Shown here one piece after another: positions 1 through 9,639 of a DNA stretch of 64,000 bases. How positions within the stretch are numbered: position 1 is the stretch's first letter; the number at the start of each line of letters is the position of its first letter. The DNA comes from Cenococcum geophilum 1.58 (Eukaryota; Ascomycota; Dothideomycetes; Gloniales; Gloniaceae): the NCBI GenBank assembly GCA_001692895.1, contig KV748244.1, positions 620,001-684,000 on the forward strand, in the 5' to 3' direction. The position numbers and the translations under genes are program-made. Below the pieces are notes generated by a model. The model was not told the origin of the DNA. It did no database searches and saw only the letters and a list, made by a program, of their open reading frames with translations.

Positions 1-500
1 ATTAAAAAGGCTAAGGCTAGGCAAACCTTTAACACTAATAACTTTAAGTAGATCCTACTTTATACCTTTATATTAATTAGGCTGTCTATTAACCTATAGC
101 GTATAAATTACACTATTATGGTTAAGCTAAGCTATAAGCTCTTAGAGATAAAGTAACTGTTTACTTAGATAGATTAATAAGGATAGACTAAGCCCGTCTG
201 CTATAGTACTATTATAGTTAATTAGAAGTCGAGTATTAAGCAGAGGATATTAAAGTTAACTAAATTTACGTTATTCTGCATAAGTTGGTATATAAGGAGA
301 AGGCCAATTTAAGCTTAAAAGTAGGCTAAGGTAAGAAGGAAGACACCAAGACTATCTAATACTGGTAACGATTATAAGAGTATAATATAACTATAGATAG
401 TTCCAAACACTATATATAGCCACTATATAGCGAAACCTATTATAATTATATAGTGGCGTATATATAGGCTAAGGGACGTATCTTCTAGTAACTTATAGGT
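1..500 (+). pseudogene. unclassified degraded coding-like stretch
   Basis: Frame 1 of the plus strand reads for about 160 codons with stops only at positions that RIP would make from Gln, Trp or Arg. It is rich in Lys, Arg and Ile and contains a readable run KARQTFNTNNFK near residue 5. I recognise no family. It is cut by the window edge on the left. The sequence resumes beyond element A at 7414, so this stretch and 7850-9167 may belong to one older repeat. A degraded transposon protein is the likeliest identity, but that is inference. Confidence 0.25.
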
Positions 501-544
501 AGTAGCATAACATATATAGTAAACTTAGTTAACTAAAATATTTC

Positions 545-756
545 TAGTATTATTATTTCTAAGAGAGTATTAAGCTGCAGCTTGCAGCACTTTTATTATT
601 AAGGCGGCGTTTAGCCGCAAATTGCAGCATTATTATTGGCGGTGTAGTATATAGCCGTAAAATGCAACTAAATGCGGCTAAATACTAAAATTGCTTAATT
701 AGTATAAACCTAATTTAAGATACTAGTAATTTTTTTTATAATGCCGCCCCGCCCCC
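545..756. repeat. cluster of short palindromic GC-containing motifs
   Basis: This non-coding stretch holds several near copies of a motif pairing GCGGC or GCAGC with AAATGC or AAATTGC, in both orientations, separated by TTATTATT. The same words build the 40-bp tandem array at 7631-7765 on the other side of element A, so the two stretches were probably adjacent before A inserted. No coding frame is seen here. Confidence 0.4.
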
Positions 757-771
757 TATGCTTACTAATAT
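757..771. repeat. left stub of 64-bp satellite array, split by element A
   Basis: These 15 bases match the start of the 64-bp unit that repeats at 7474, 7538 and 7602. The array resumes at 7414 directly after the right LTR of element A. This shows that A inserted into the array and fixes the insertion point. AATAT lies at 767-771 and again at 7413-7417. Confidence 0.7.
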
Positions 772-1020
772 TGTGGTGGGGTAAAATGGGCCACTACTTA
801 GTGCCTTGGCATTTTCCTGTATATATCGAGCCTTCGGCTTCTCTCCTTCTCTTGATCACGATTGACTGGGAATATATTCTTTCCTTTCTTCTTACTAACT
901 GCTTTCCTACTAATTGATTATAACTAACTAACCGACTAACTAACCGACCGACTGACCGACCGACCGACAGACAGACAGCACTGTGACTTTCCTATCTGAG
1001 AGTGGTCGTACCCTCCTACA
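772..1020 (+). repeat. 5' LTR of element A
   Basis: 249 bp, starting TGTGGTGGGG and ending CCCTCCTACA. It matches 7145-7413 with transitions typical of RIP. It contains a run of CCGA/CCAA tetranucleotide repeats near its 3' end that is shorter here than in the right LTR. Promoter and polyadenylation signals would be expected in it but none can be assigned. Confidence 0.9.
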
Positions 1021-1040
1021 TATTTTATGGCATTCCACGT

Positions 1041-1076
1041 AGGGACGACGGCAAGCTCTTCAGATTAGAAGTCTGG
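1041..1076 (+). promoter_or_regulatory. conserved leader motif of elements A and B, anticodon-arm-like
   Basis: These 36 bases, just after the 5' LTR, occur unchanged as the reverse complement at 24917-24952 in element B, although flanking bases in both copies carry many transitions. On the complementary strand the motif contains CAGACTTCTAATCTG, which folds like the anticodon arm of tRNA-Arg(UCU), with a 7-base loop CTTCTAA. Some copia-type elements prime from a half-tRNA cut in the anticodon loop, so this may be a primer-binding site. The 20-base offset from the LTR end is unusual for that role. The identity is seen; the function is inference. Confidence 0.5.
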
Positions 1077-1079
1077 CAT

Positions 1080-3545
1080 TCTACACACAACTATATATAC
1101 AGGAGATACGCAGGAATATACTAGCTGCAGAAGAACGACCAGCTATAGAAGAACGACCAGCTGCAGAAGAACCGCCAGCTAGACAGACGAGACGAAAGCA
1201 GAGAACCAGGCAGTATCGGACAGCAAGGGGAACCAGGTAGTCCCTAAACAGAAAGACAGCGGAAAAGATAGATATTAGACTCAACGCATAGGCCAAAGAG
1301 TGGCAAAAAGAGTGTCTCGGAAAGTTATAAGTAAGGACGTTAGGCGAACCAGTAAGCCAATCAGACAACTTTAACGGCGGCTGATATTTCTCCTACCTGC
1401 GCACGAGCATAGCTAGAGCTTTATTAAAAACGCAGAGACGATAAGCTAAGGACCAATTAATTAGATAGAAACGAGATCTAAGGCATTTAATAGTAGAGGA
1501 AGTTAGCGCTGGCCTTTAGGAACAGAAGAGAGAATACTAAGTAAGGTCGCAAGCACACGAGATCAGGTCTCTCCTTAAAAGCTTCCTATTCTAGCTTAGC
1601 TTTATCTTCTTTTAAGTTATCTAGATTATATCAGCGGCGGCTCTAGAGGCGTTTTATAAAGAAGTAGATATAAGCGGAAGCCTAAGGCGTAGCAGTACCC
1701 TACCACATAGAGTAACGGCAGGCTAAAATAGACGGACGTATCAAGACCCGGCAGTAGTAGAAGATGGCGATTCTGTACTCTCCTAGGAAGACTAACCTTT
1801 AGGCGTTAAGAAGTAGCCAGAAGGAACTAAAGCCTATACTTCTTTTGCTAAGTATAAACCAACACTAGAACAGCCATCTAGGACACTATTACCTCAGGCG
1901 GTAATGCAAGCAGATTTACCATAGCATTTACCTATAATACCTAGGACTAACCTTCTATAGACGAAGGATAAGAATCATAAAGACCGCCTATAAGCTCCTA
2001 AGGAAGCGCTAGATGCACGTAACTAGCGGTTAACGACTTAAGATAAAGTCTACGTTATGGTCTAGCCTATACCAGCCCTAGGAACTATTAAAACTCCGTA
2101 CTTTATAGGGTAGGACGTGTTACAGTTTATTAAGTAGTATAAACGGCTATGCGTCCAACACTATATAATAAGTAAAAAAAAATACTAGGGCCTTCCGGAG
2201 TACTGCGATTACTAAATAGGGATGTGGATTCGAAGCTTGCCTAAATTTATAGCTGGTAACTAGATAGAGCTTATAAGAAAGCTTAGGGTAGAATACTAAG
2301 GAAGTAACTAATTTCGATAAATAGAAACGGTAGAATTCTTAGAAGCCTATATATAGTAGTATAGGGACAATCCGCTAAATAGCATACGCGAGTACTATAG
2401 ACAGTTCGCATTAATCTCTTAAAAGGCTACTAAAGCTAGTAATTTAGATAACAGTTAGCAAGGATACTGGTTTATAAAAGGACTTCCGCTTAAATATTAA
2501 AGATACGCTATAGCTAAAATAGGAGCTAACCTAGATAGACGAAAGTCCTTTAACTTCTATTAGCTGTAAAAAGCCATAGAGGACAGACTTAGTTTATATA
2601 AGGGCGCAGATCATTTATTAAAAATAAACCCTAAGAAGCAGAGCCTTTGTTAGCTAGTTAAACAATTCCGCAATTAGCAGCTAGTTTAAAGGGATAAGGT
2701 TAACTATAACAGAGAAGAAAGACTTCTTAACCTAGTTAGACTAGGTATACATAGAGGAGCCCTAGTATAGTAGTAGTCGCCTATTATAAATTAAGCTATA
2801 GTTTAAAGCCTAGTATAAGGATATAGCCTAGCACCAGGATATAAAAACTAGTAGAATAGCACCCAACCTTCGCAAGACTCTTAATATTCGTAGGACTTCC
2901 AATATCCGTAAGGTTCTACTACCTTTAGACTGCCGCAACGGGACATATAGGGTACGCGAGGACAAGGCCAATGGACCTATTTTAGATGCGAAGGGAGTTA
3001 CCGTTTTATTAAGCACGAATATCAAAGCTTAAAGAATCTTATTTAGCAAGGACTTATACATCTATCCGATTAAGGAAGACTAATAGCCAAAACATGCAAT
3101 TAACCTAGACCTAAACTCCCGTAGCTCAGTAATAAAGGACGACTAAAAGGTATTAAGAACTGGCTCTATATATACTAAGGAGTAAACCTAGATAGACTAA
3201 AGAAAGAACAGACATAGCAGCGGGCCTTCTATAACGGAGCAGCGCTAAAGATTAGTAATAAGAAAAGTATAAACTGGGGGGACTACTATTAGAATCGCCT
3301 AACCCTTAAAGATAGCTATATAACTAGGACAGCTATAAAGCCGTAGGAGAATAATATACGACTAGGAGATTACATCCAGATTAGGTTACAGCCTACAGAT
3401 AAGGCAGCTAAAGCTAGGGAAGACTATTATTAAGTAGTACCTATAGACGGATCGTCTAACCCTTGGCCGCAACCTTAGAGATAACCGTGTAACTAGGCTC
3501 CGCAGCAAGCACCACAGCAGGCTCCGCAGCAGGCTCCGCCGCAGG
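1080..3545 (+). pseudogene. Gag of element A (RIP-degraded)
   Basis: One reading frame runs without a frameshift from about 1080 to 3545, roughly 820 codons. It is broken only by TAG/TAA codons at positions that fit mutated Gln, Trp or Arg. The start is uncertain. Near the N-terminus three 18-base repeats (1124-1185) encode AAEERP-like units. A block at 2090-2640 beginning TPYFIG, with QFIKQYKRL-like and LPEYCDY-like words, is the retrotransposon Gag core. The same block, with closely matching words, is encoded on the minus strand in element B near 24150-24300. A region at 2960-3020 resembles a zinc knuckle but the ligands are not cleanly aligned. The C-terminus is a QAPQQAP tandem run. Gag would form the particle that packages element RNA. 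Confidence 0.7.
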
Positions 3546-3547
3546 TA
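3491..3547 (+). repeat. QAP tandem repeat at Gag C-terminus
   Basis: Tandem 9-base units of the type CAGGCTCCG encode Gln-Ala-Pro repeats in the same frame as the Gag core. A longer QAP/EPP array of the same kind occurs in element L at 60010-60160. Confidence 0.75.
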
Positions 3548-3835
3548 TAGAATTTTCAACTAGGGGACAGTTAAGTTCTAAGGTGGGGGAAGGGACGTAG
3601 GTAACGGCCGGTAAAAGATTTCTATTTATCTGCTTATTTACTATATTTCCTAAAGCTCCTTTCTTATTTACTTTCTTAATCGCGATATATTAACGCGTCC
3701 TACTACAAAGATATTAGTTTAGCTTACCGCCTATTACCAAGCTAATAGCGATTTTCTATACCCGGCACGGAAAATCCTAATTAGTCTATTTAGCAGTAGA
3801 ACTAGCAGAACTCTATACCGCCCCTAGAATTCGAT
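3545..3835 (+). other. 3' module shared by elements A and B
   Basis: This stretch matches the reverse complement of 9168-9500, the region downstream of the polymerase in element B. Shared features include an opening with AGTTAAGTTCTAAGGTRGGGG (purine tract) and an inner segment with GATTTTCTATNCC. Part of it (3737-3784) also occurs inside Copia element D at 30580-30650. In B it follows the end of the integrase; in A it directly follows Gag. The polymerase is therefore missing from A exactly between these two blocks. Confidence 0.65.
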
Positions 3836-6150
3836 GATGCGCTAGCTACACGACGAGAACGGCACTAAGAGCCTTAATTAATTGCACGGATATAGAGCCG
3901 ATTATACAATACAGAGCCAGATGCAGAGCTATACGCGGAGCCTTAATTAAATGACTGTACGGAAGCCTTAGTCTTAAATAACCGCATAAAAGCTACGGTT
4001 AGTTAAAGGAACGAATTAAGCCAGAGCCTTAATATCAGCATGTCGCCGTCACTAAATTATATTAGTCGAATGTTGTTAAATTAGAGCCTTTAACCGGGCC
4101 GACTTTGTTCCTTATTTAAATAACAGCTAATCGCAGCTCTGCCCTACTACCCGAATTCAGTACTACACTAGCTACACGACAAGAACAGACACCGCGGCAA
4201 GGAAGGGACCTATATATAAGGACAGCAGCACGATATTAGAAACAAGCACCGTAGAACCATAAAGTAGTATATAAAGAGGCACTAACAAAGATGCTCTGCA
4301 AGAGATTGTATATAAGGCATAGCTAACCACATTAAGCCTAAGCCATCCTTATACGACTAAAGACAGGACTGAGCCGTGTCTGGCTGAGCTAGTAAAGGAC
4401 CTTATTAGGGATTATAAGGGGAACAGGAATTGGACGTACAGAAACCAGCGCTTTTCCTTAGAGGTTATCTAATAAAGGGCTGTATTATAGATATAAGGCC
4501 AAGGGATATACGACGGAGGTAGTTATAATAGCCAAGAAGCTGCCACCGGATAGTTTCAAAGGACGACTTAGACAAAGTATAGAGTCAGCAGGACAGCAAT
4601 AAAGAGACTAGAAGCAGAAGACAATCCTAAAAGGGTTCTTAAGCCGGAAGAAGATTAAGGATACACAAGTGTACTGCCAGTAGCGGGAACAAAGAAGCAG
4701 CCGTAAAAGCCTAAGAATGCACTAAAGAAGCCAAGAGTAAGGACGGCTTAGAAAAGGAAGAAAGTAGCTATTAAGGACATTCTATAAAAGCGCTAGGCCT
4801 ATTATAGTAGTTCAGAGGAAGCTACCGTTAGTGCTCGTAAAGAAGGAAGTCTTAAAACAGGTCTCTAGATTAGACGTCTAGTAGATACTAAGAGCCCTAA
4901 TTATACGATGCGGAGCCTTAATCAACTATATAGATACAAGGCTTTAACCGAACGACTATACAGCCAGAGTCTTAATCGATTATCCGTAGATGCCAAACCT
5001 ATAGATGTAGAGCCTTAATCGTATATACAGCAGAAGACACCTTAAGTTAAGCCAAAGCCTCTGTCAAATCCTAATTAGTTAAACGCTGCCTCTATAGTTA
5101 AGTTATTAAATTAGAGCCTTCGGTCGGGCCGACCTAATACCCTATCTAAACGTCAGTTAATTGTACGTTGTTACAGTTAAATCAAATTAGTTACCATCGC
5201 CGTTAGACGTCTTTAATTAGCAGTTAAAGATTCTACAATAGCAGGTATATAGGCACTAGACTTAATCAGAAAGCCAGTACACGGCTAAAAGAACGTTAGA
5301 AACACAGCCAATTAGCGTCTTAAAGCCTCTGCAAGAGTCTCTCCCTTTAGCCCCCCTTATCGATTAATTACCGCCCGTCTTAACGCCCACGGATTGGTTA
5401 ACTAGAACGATCTTTCCTACAGATATAGATATAAAGCTTTATACGGAGTCTTATATGGACCCTATGGATATAGAGCATATAGGTGCAGAGCCCTAATTAG
5501 ATAATAGTACGGCAGCTTAACTAGACGCCTATAGATGTAAAGCCTTAATTAAACGGCAGATGCGGAACCTTAACCGATCGGACGTCTACACGGAAGCTTT
5601 AATTAACTATCTACAAATATAAAGCCCCAGTTATACATATAGTAGAAGACACCTTAAGTTAAGCCAGGGCCTTATTAAGTCTAGATTAGCTAAATGCCAT
5701 CTCTATATTTAAATCAGGACAATTAGGGCCTTTAACCGGGCCGACTTTCTACCTTAATTAAACCACCGACCAATCAGTTGTAGCACGTTATCGCTAACCA
5801 ATTAGGCAGTCTTTATCTAGCCGTTAAAGCAGGCATAAAGGCACGCACGCAGATACATACGTAGAGACTAGGCCTGTATAGGAAATCAGTATACAGTTAG
5901 TAGATTATCGGAAGCATCGCTAGTTAACATTCTAGAACCACGGGTATGAACACGGACGTAGAGTATGCAATGTAGAGCTACTAATGCATAGCTTGATGCG
6001 CAGCCTGATGCACAGCTAGATGTAGAATGATGCGGATATAAAGCCTAATAATACAGGACCTAATGCAAAGCGACCGATAGAGCCTTAATTAAGAGCCGCG
6101 TACGATGCAGACCGATACAGAGCTAGATACAGAGTCCTAATATTAAATAA
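3828..6150 (+). repeat. long degenerate direct repeats rich in GAGCCTTAAT
   Basis: The word GAGCCTTAAT and its variants recur more than ten times. Longer blocks repeat too. One contains TTAGAGCC and GGGCCGAC near 4076, 5104 and 5715. Another contains GAAGACACCTTAAGTTAAGCC near 5030 and 5640. A third contains CTAGCTACACGACRAGAAC near 3840 and 4170. Where read in frame the unit gives Asp-Ala-Glu-Pro-like words. The arrangement suggests a large degenerate tandem repeat inside element A, partly coding. No match to a known domain is seen. Confidence 0.55.
4290..4872 (+). pseudogene. possible second reading frame in element A, unrecognised
   Basis: A different frame from Gag (starting GAT GCT CTG) stays readable for about 190 codons, with stops mainly at RIP-compatible TAG/TAA codons. 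It has a moderately ordered first half with WTYRNQRFSLEVI near residue 50, then a Lys/Arg/Pro-rich tail (KPKNALKKPR, KRKKVAIK) and a Ser/Glu-rich end. I do not recognise it. It is flanked on both sides by the degenerate repeats. It could be a captured host sequence, an accessory protein of the element, or a fortuitous frame. Confidence 0.3.
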
Positions 6151-6179
6151 CTAGCCGAACCACCTAGTCGGGCCGTAGT

Positions 6180-6960
6180 CTCTGCTAGTTTAATTAACTG
6201 GCCTACCGTCGCCGCTACTGCTGCCGCTATTCCGTCCAGCTATTTCGTCCTTACTATCTTAACCAACTACTATCTCTACCGTCCTAGATCTGTACCGCTG
6301 CTAGGTCTATTTACTGCTAAATCTACTAGGTCTATTATGCCGTTCTATACTACTATTCCAACCAATCCGTTCTACTGCTGCTAACTAGCTATTCTACCGC
6401 TGCCACTACTGCTATTGCTATACCGACTATTCCGTCTCTACTGTTCTATCTTACTGCGCCGGATCTATACCGCTGCTAGATCTACCAGATCTGCTATATC
6501 ATCCAACTATTCCAACCGACCTGTTCTAGGCCTAATACTATTTTAGCTGTTCTACTGTGGCTCTCCTAACCGCCAGACCCTACCGTTTTGATCGCCCCGC
6601 CGCCGCCCAACTAGCTGCCTCTAACCGACTGCTACCGACCGTTTTGTTATTAACTGTTCTATCACTGCTGCTACTGCTACTGCTACTACTATATTAACCA
6701 ACTGCTACCAACTAACTGCCATCAACCGTCTGCCGCTACTAAGATTTCTATTACCAAAAGTTCTGCTACTAGATGTCCTACTACTTACTAACTATTAGCG
6801 AGTTCTTCTACCGACTGTTCTACCGCTAACTGTTCTATTTTATTTTACCGCGCTAACTGTCTACTTTTATTATTATTACTACTACCGTTACCGCTACCAT
6901 TACTGCCGTTACTACTACCGTTATTATTTCTAGTTTACTGCTATCCTAGTTGCTGGATTA
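6180..6960 (+). repeat. pyrimidine-rich low-complexity region of element A
   Basis: The plus strand is a dense run of CTGCTAC, CCGCTAC and CTRTTC words with few purines, a degenerate CTGC/CCGC simple repeat. It lies between the repeat region and the 3' LTR. A shorter region of the same nature precedes the 3' LTR of element L (60660-60890). No coding claim is made. Confidence 0.6.
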
Positions 6961-7131
6961 GATCTTAGCTATAAGTAACGGAAGGACGCTATGGAACAGT
7001 TCTATAGGAGGGCTGAGGATAAGGTTATCTACGTTCTCTTAGGAATGCGCTTTCCTTTTTCTATTCTGCTTTTGCTATTCTTTTATTTGGCTATTCTTCT
7101 ATAGTATAGAATGTTAGGGGACAACGTTCTT

Positions 7132-7144
7132 AGTAGGGGAGGTA
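7132..7144 (+). promoter_or_regulatory. polypurine tract of element A
   Basis: A purine-rich run AGTAGGGGAGGTA lies immediately before the 3' LTR, where plus-strand DNA synthesis is primed in LTR retrotransposons. A second purine tract of the same kind lies upstream near 3579-3595 in the module shared with B. Confidence 0.6.
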
Positions 7145-7413
7145 TATAGTAGGGTAAAATGGGCCACTACTTAGTGCCTTAGCATTTTCCTGTATATATT
7201 AAGCCTTCGGCTTCTCTCCTTCTCTTAATCACAACCGACCGGGAATACATTCTTTCCTTTCTTCTTACTGACTGCTTTCCTACTAATTAATTACAACTGA
7301 CTAACCAACCGACCGACCGACCAACCGACCGACCGACCGACCAACCGACCGACCGACTGACAGACAGACAGCACTGTGACTTTCCTATCTAAGAGTGGTC
7401 GTACCCTCCTACA
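7145..7413 (+). repeat. 3' LTR of element A
   Basis: 269 bp, the partner of 772-1020. It is longer mainly because the CCGA/CCAA tetranucleotide run near 7300-7355 is expanded. Differences elsewhere are mostly G to A and C to T. It ends CCCTCCTACA at the satellite junction. Confidence 0.9.
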
Positions 7414-7612
7414 ATATTAATAAAATATATATAAAATATAAAATATTAAATTTATAAAAATTATACATTTTTATATGCTTAGTAATATTAATAAAGCGTA
7501 TATAAAATATTAAAATTATGAAAATTATACATTTATATATGCTTAGTAATATTAATAAAGTGTATATAAAATATGAAAATTATAAAAATTATACTTTTAT
7601 ATATGCTTAGTA
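7414..7612. repeat. 64-bp AT-rich tandem array
   Basis: Units starting TATGCTTAGTAATATTAATA begin at 7474, 7538 and 7602, exactly 64 bases apart. A partial unit before 7474 joins the stub at 757-771 across element A. The sequence is extremely AT-rich and non-coding. Confidence 0.8.
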
Positions 7613-7630
7613 ATCTTATAGTTAGCACTT

Positions 7631-7800
7631 AGTAGCTAAATGCTAATACTTAATTATAAATGCGGCATTTAGCAGCTAAATGCTAACACTTAATTCTAAA
7701 TGCGGTATTTGGCAGCTAAATGCTAACACTTAATTCTGAATGCGGCATTTAGCAGCTAAATGCTAGGAAATGCTAGAAATGCTAGAAAATGCTAGTAAAT
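7631..7800. repeat. 40-bp palindrome-bearing tandem array
   Basis: Three units of exactly 40 bp (7631, 7671, 7711) and a partial fourth (7751). Each unit junction forms the near-perfect palindrome GCATTTAG-CAG-CTAAATGC. After 7760 the array decays into about four 10-base repeats of the type AAATGCTAGA. The units differ from one another only by a few substitutions. Confidence 0.85.
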
Positions 7801-7849
7801 TTTTTCCTAACGTATATATCTAGTAGACCTTATATATCTCTAAATTAGA

Positions 7850-9167
7850 ACTAGCTGCCCTATACTAACTGCGCAAGAGCTTTATAACCTTAGTTAGTTT
7901 AATTTTAGTAGTTTAGTTTAGGGACGCCTTAAGATAAGCGGGTATATTATCCTTATAGTTACACCCTTATTTTACGCGGAGTATTACTATAGTATCTGCG
8001 GCCTCCTTAATATACTCCTTATTATCTCCCGGCTTAATAACATTCTTATTAAATATTAATTCTACTCCTAGCCCTCCTACTTCCAGGTAAGTAATCATTA
8101 GCCCTTTTCTTAGATTCCTTTTTAATAAAGATACTAGCAGCTATAAGGGCGAGCTAATAGGCGTTCTAGCCGCAAGAATACTCTTATTTATAGATAATAA
8201 AGGCGAGTTAACTAATATAGGTGATCCTTATTAGGACGGACTTAGCATAATACTAACGCCTCCTCCTTAAATAGGTGTTAGTAGCTAAAAGGCTAAGAGA
8301 TTTATTACGTTAGAAGTATATTATAAATATAAGAGCTAAGCTCTTTCCTACTTATCTAATTCCGATATTAGTAACCTCTAGTCCCACGGTAGTTAATCTC
8401 CTACTTCTTAGCGGCAGGTCCTTATTTAGAATAAGAAAGCTAGTTAAGTATCTTCCTAAGCCATGCTTATTTACTACCTAGTCTAATACTGCCCTTCCTA
8501 GCATCTTTAGCGCGAGCGCGAAATCGGTCGGCTGTAGTTAAGTAGTGTTCTTAATGCCGCGTCCTAGATATTTAAGCCTGTCGATTAGGGCCTTATTAAC
8601 TTATACCGTTACTTTATAAAGTGGGTGGACGGTAAGCTTTTAGGCGGTAAAAAGGAAGTAGTAAGAGACTGCGTGTTTAAGTGGACTGTTAAGAACACCT
8701 TATCCCCAGGACTTTTAGATAATTTCTTTAGCTTTATTACACTGATTTCTTTAATCTTTTGCTATCTTACTAACGTTAGAGATATCTTTAAAGATTAATA
8801 AGAACGCGTCCCTTCTAAGAGATACTTACAGCCTATTATCCTGGTTAATGAAATTAACTACTATACTAGTAGTATCTGCGTAGTTTTCTTGAGAGAGTAG
8901 AATCTCGTTATAGATTTAGAGGAGCACTACCTAACGCTAATTAACTGCGAAGCCTCTAACTTCTATAAGGACGTTACTAATCTATTACTCTACTCCTTTA
9001 TATAGTACTAAAGGTCTGCTAGATAAAGATATAATAAATATACTATTGCTAATTCTATTTAATTTATAACTTTAACTAATCGTGGCTGTGTTTAAGGGTT
9101 ATTAAGGGCGAAAAGGTAAAGTTTTAAATAGGGTTTCCTAATCTAGATAGTCTACCAAATTTAGGTA
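7850..9167 (+). pseudogene. unidentified degraded protein-coding region
   Basis: From about 8343 to 9160 one plus-strand frame can be read continuously for some 270 codons, with only RIP-compatible stops. It has a Ser/Gln-rich start, then a run with YRYFIKWVDGKLLGGKKE at about residue 88, then FYKDVTNLLLYSF and YNKYTIANS words. The part before 8343 is less clear. I do not recognise the family; a transposon-encoded protein is plausible. The region ends where the 3' module of element B begins at about 9168. Confidence 0.4.
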
Positions 9168-9500
9168 ATAGTGTAGAGTTCTACCGGCTCTAATCGTTAA
9201 ATGGACTAATTATGATTTTCTATCCCCAGGATAGAAAATTACTATTGGCTTAGTAAAGGCGGTAAGTGGAACTAATATCTTTACAGTAAATAATACTAGA
9301 TAGTTATACGTAAATATTCTTCTATTCTTACCTTATTGCCACTATGTATTAGATTCCTATAACTAAAAAAAGTAAATAAAAAAGCGTAATAGAAAGAGCT
9401 TTAGAAAATACGGCAAATAAACGAATAGATTGCGCGGCTATTGTCTATATTCCTTCCCCTACCTTAGAACTTAACTATCCCCTAGTTAAATATTTTATAC
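9168..9500 (-). other. 3' module of element B, matching element A
   Basis: The reverse complement matches 3545-3835 of element A, including the purine tract near 9455-9475 and the segment around 9215-9240. In B it follows the integrase C-terminus after about 140 bases. The match stops at about 9168, where unrelated sequence begins. Confidence 0.65.
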
Positions 9501-9639
9501 TTAGTTCTATTAAACGATCTTTCTAGAACACGCACTTCTTAAACTACACAGCGTTGCGATACTAGTGGATTTTATATAATATCCTCCTTAGGTTCTGGCT
9601 CTACTATTATTTTTTATAGTATAGTTCCGCCTAACTAGT

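Larger units (their letters stand above)
772..7413 (+). mobile_element. LTR retrotransposon A, gag-bearing and polymerase-less
   Basis: The 6.6-kb element is bounded by direct LTRs with TG...CA-type ends and flanked by ATAT or AATAT, depending on where the last A of the LTR is assigned. In order it has an LTR, a leader with a conserved 36-bp motif, one long Gag frame (about 1080-3545), a module shared with element B (3545-3835), a repeat-rich region, a pyrimidine-rich region, a polypurine tract and the right LTR. I found no protease, RT, RNase H or integrase motifs in the parts I translated. Its LTR, leader, Gag and 3' module all match minus-strand Gypsy element B. I therefore read A as a non-autonomous derivative or relative of the B family that kept gag. 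Confidence 0.8.

Noticed and set aside
1081..1368. Minus-strand open frame of 95 codons
   Set aside because: It is antisense to the AAEERP-repeat part of the element A Gag frame, which runs in one plus frame to 3545. The open frame is a shadow.
7414..7800. CRISPR-like array
   Set aside because: The units are directly adjacent with no unique spacers, and the context is a fungal satellite.
9168..9500. 3' LTR of element B
   Set aside because: It matches the internal module of A rather than A's LTR or B's own 5' LTR, so it is an internal 3' region and the real 3' LTR is missing.
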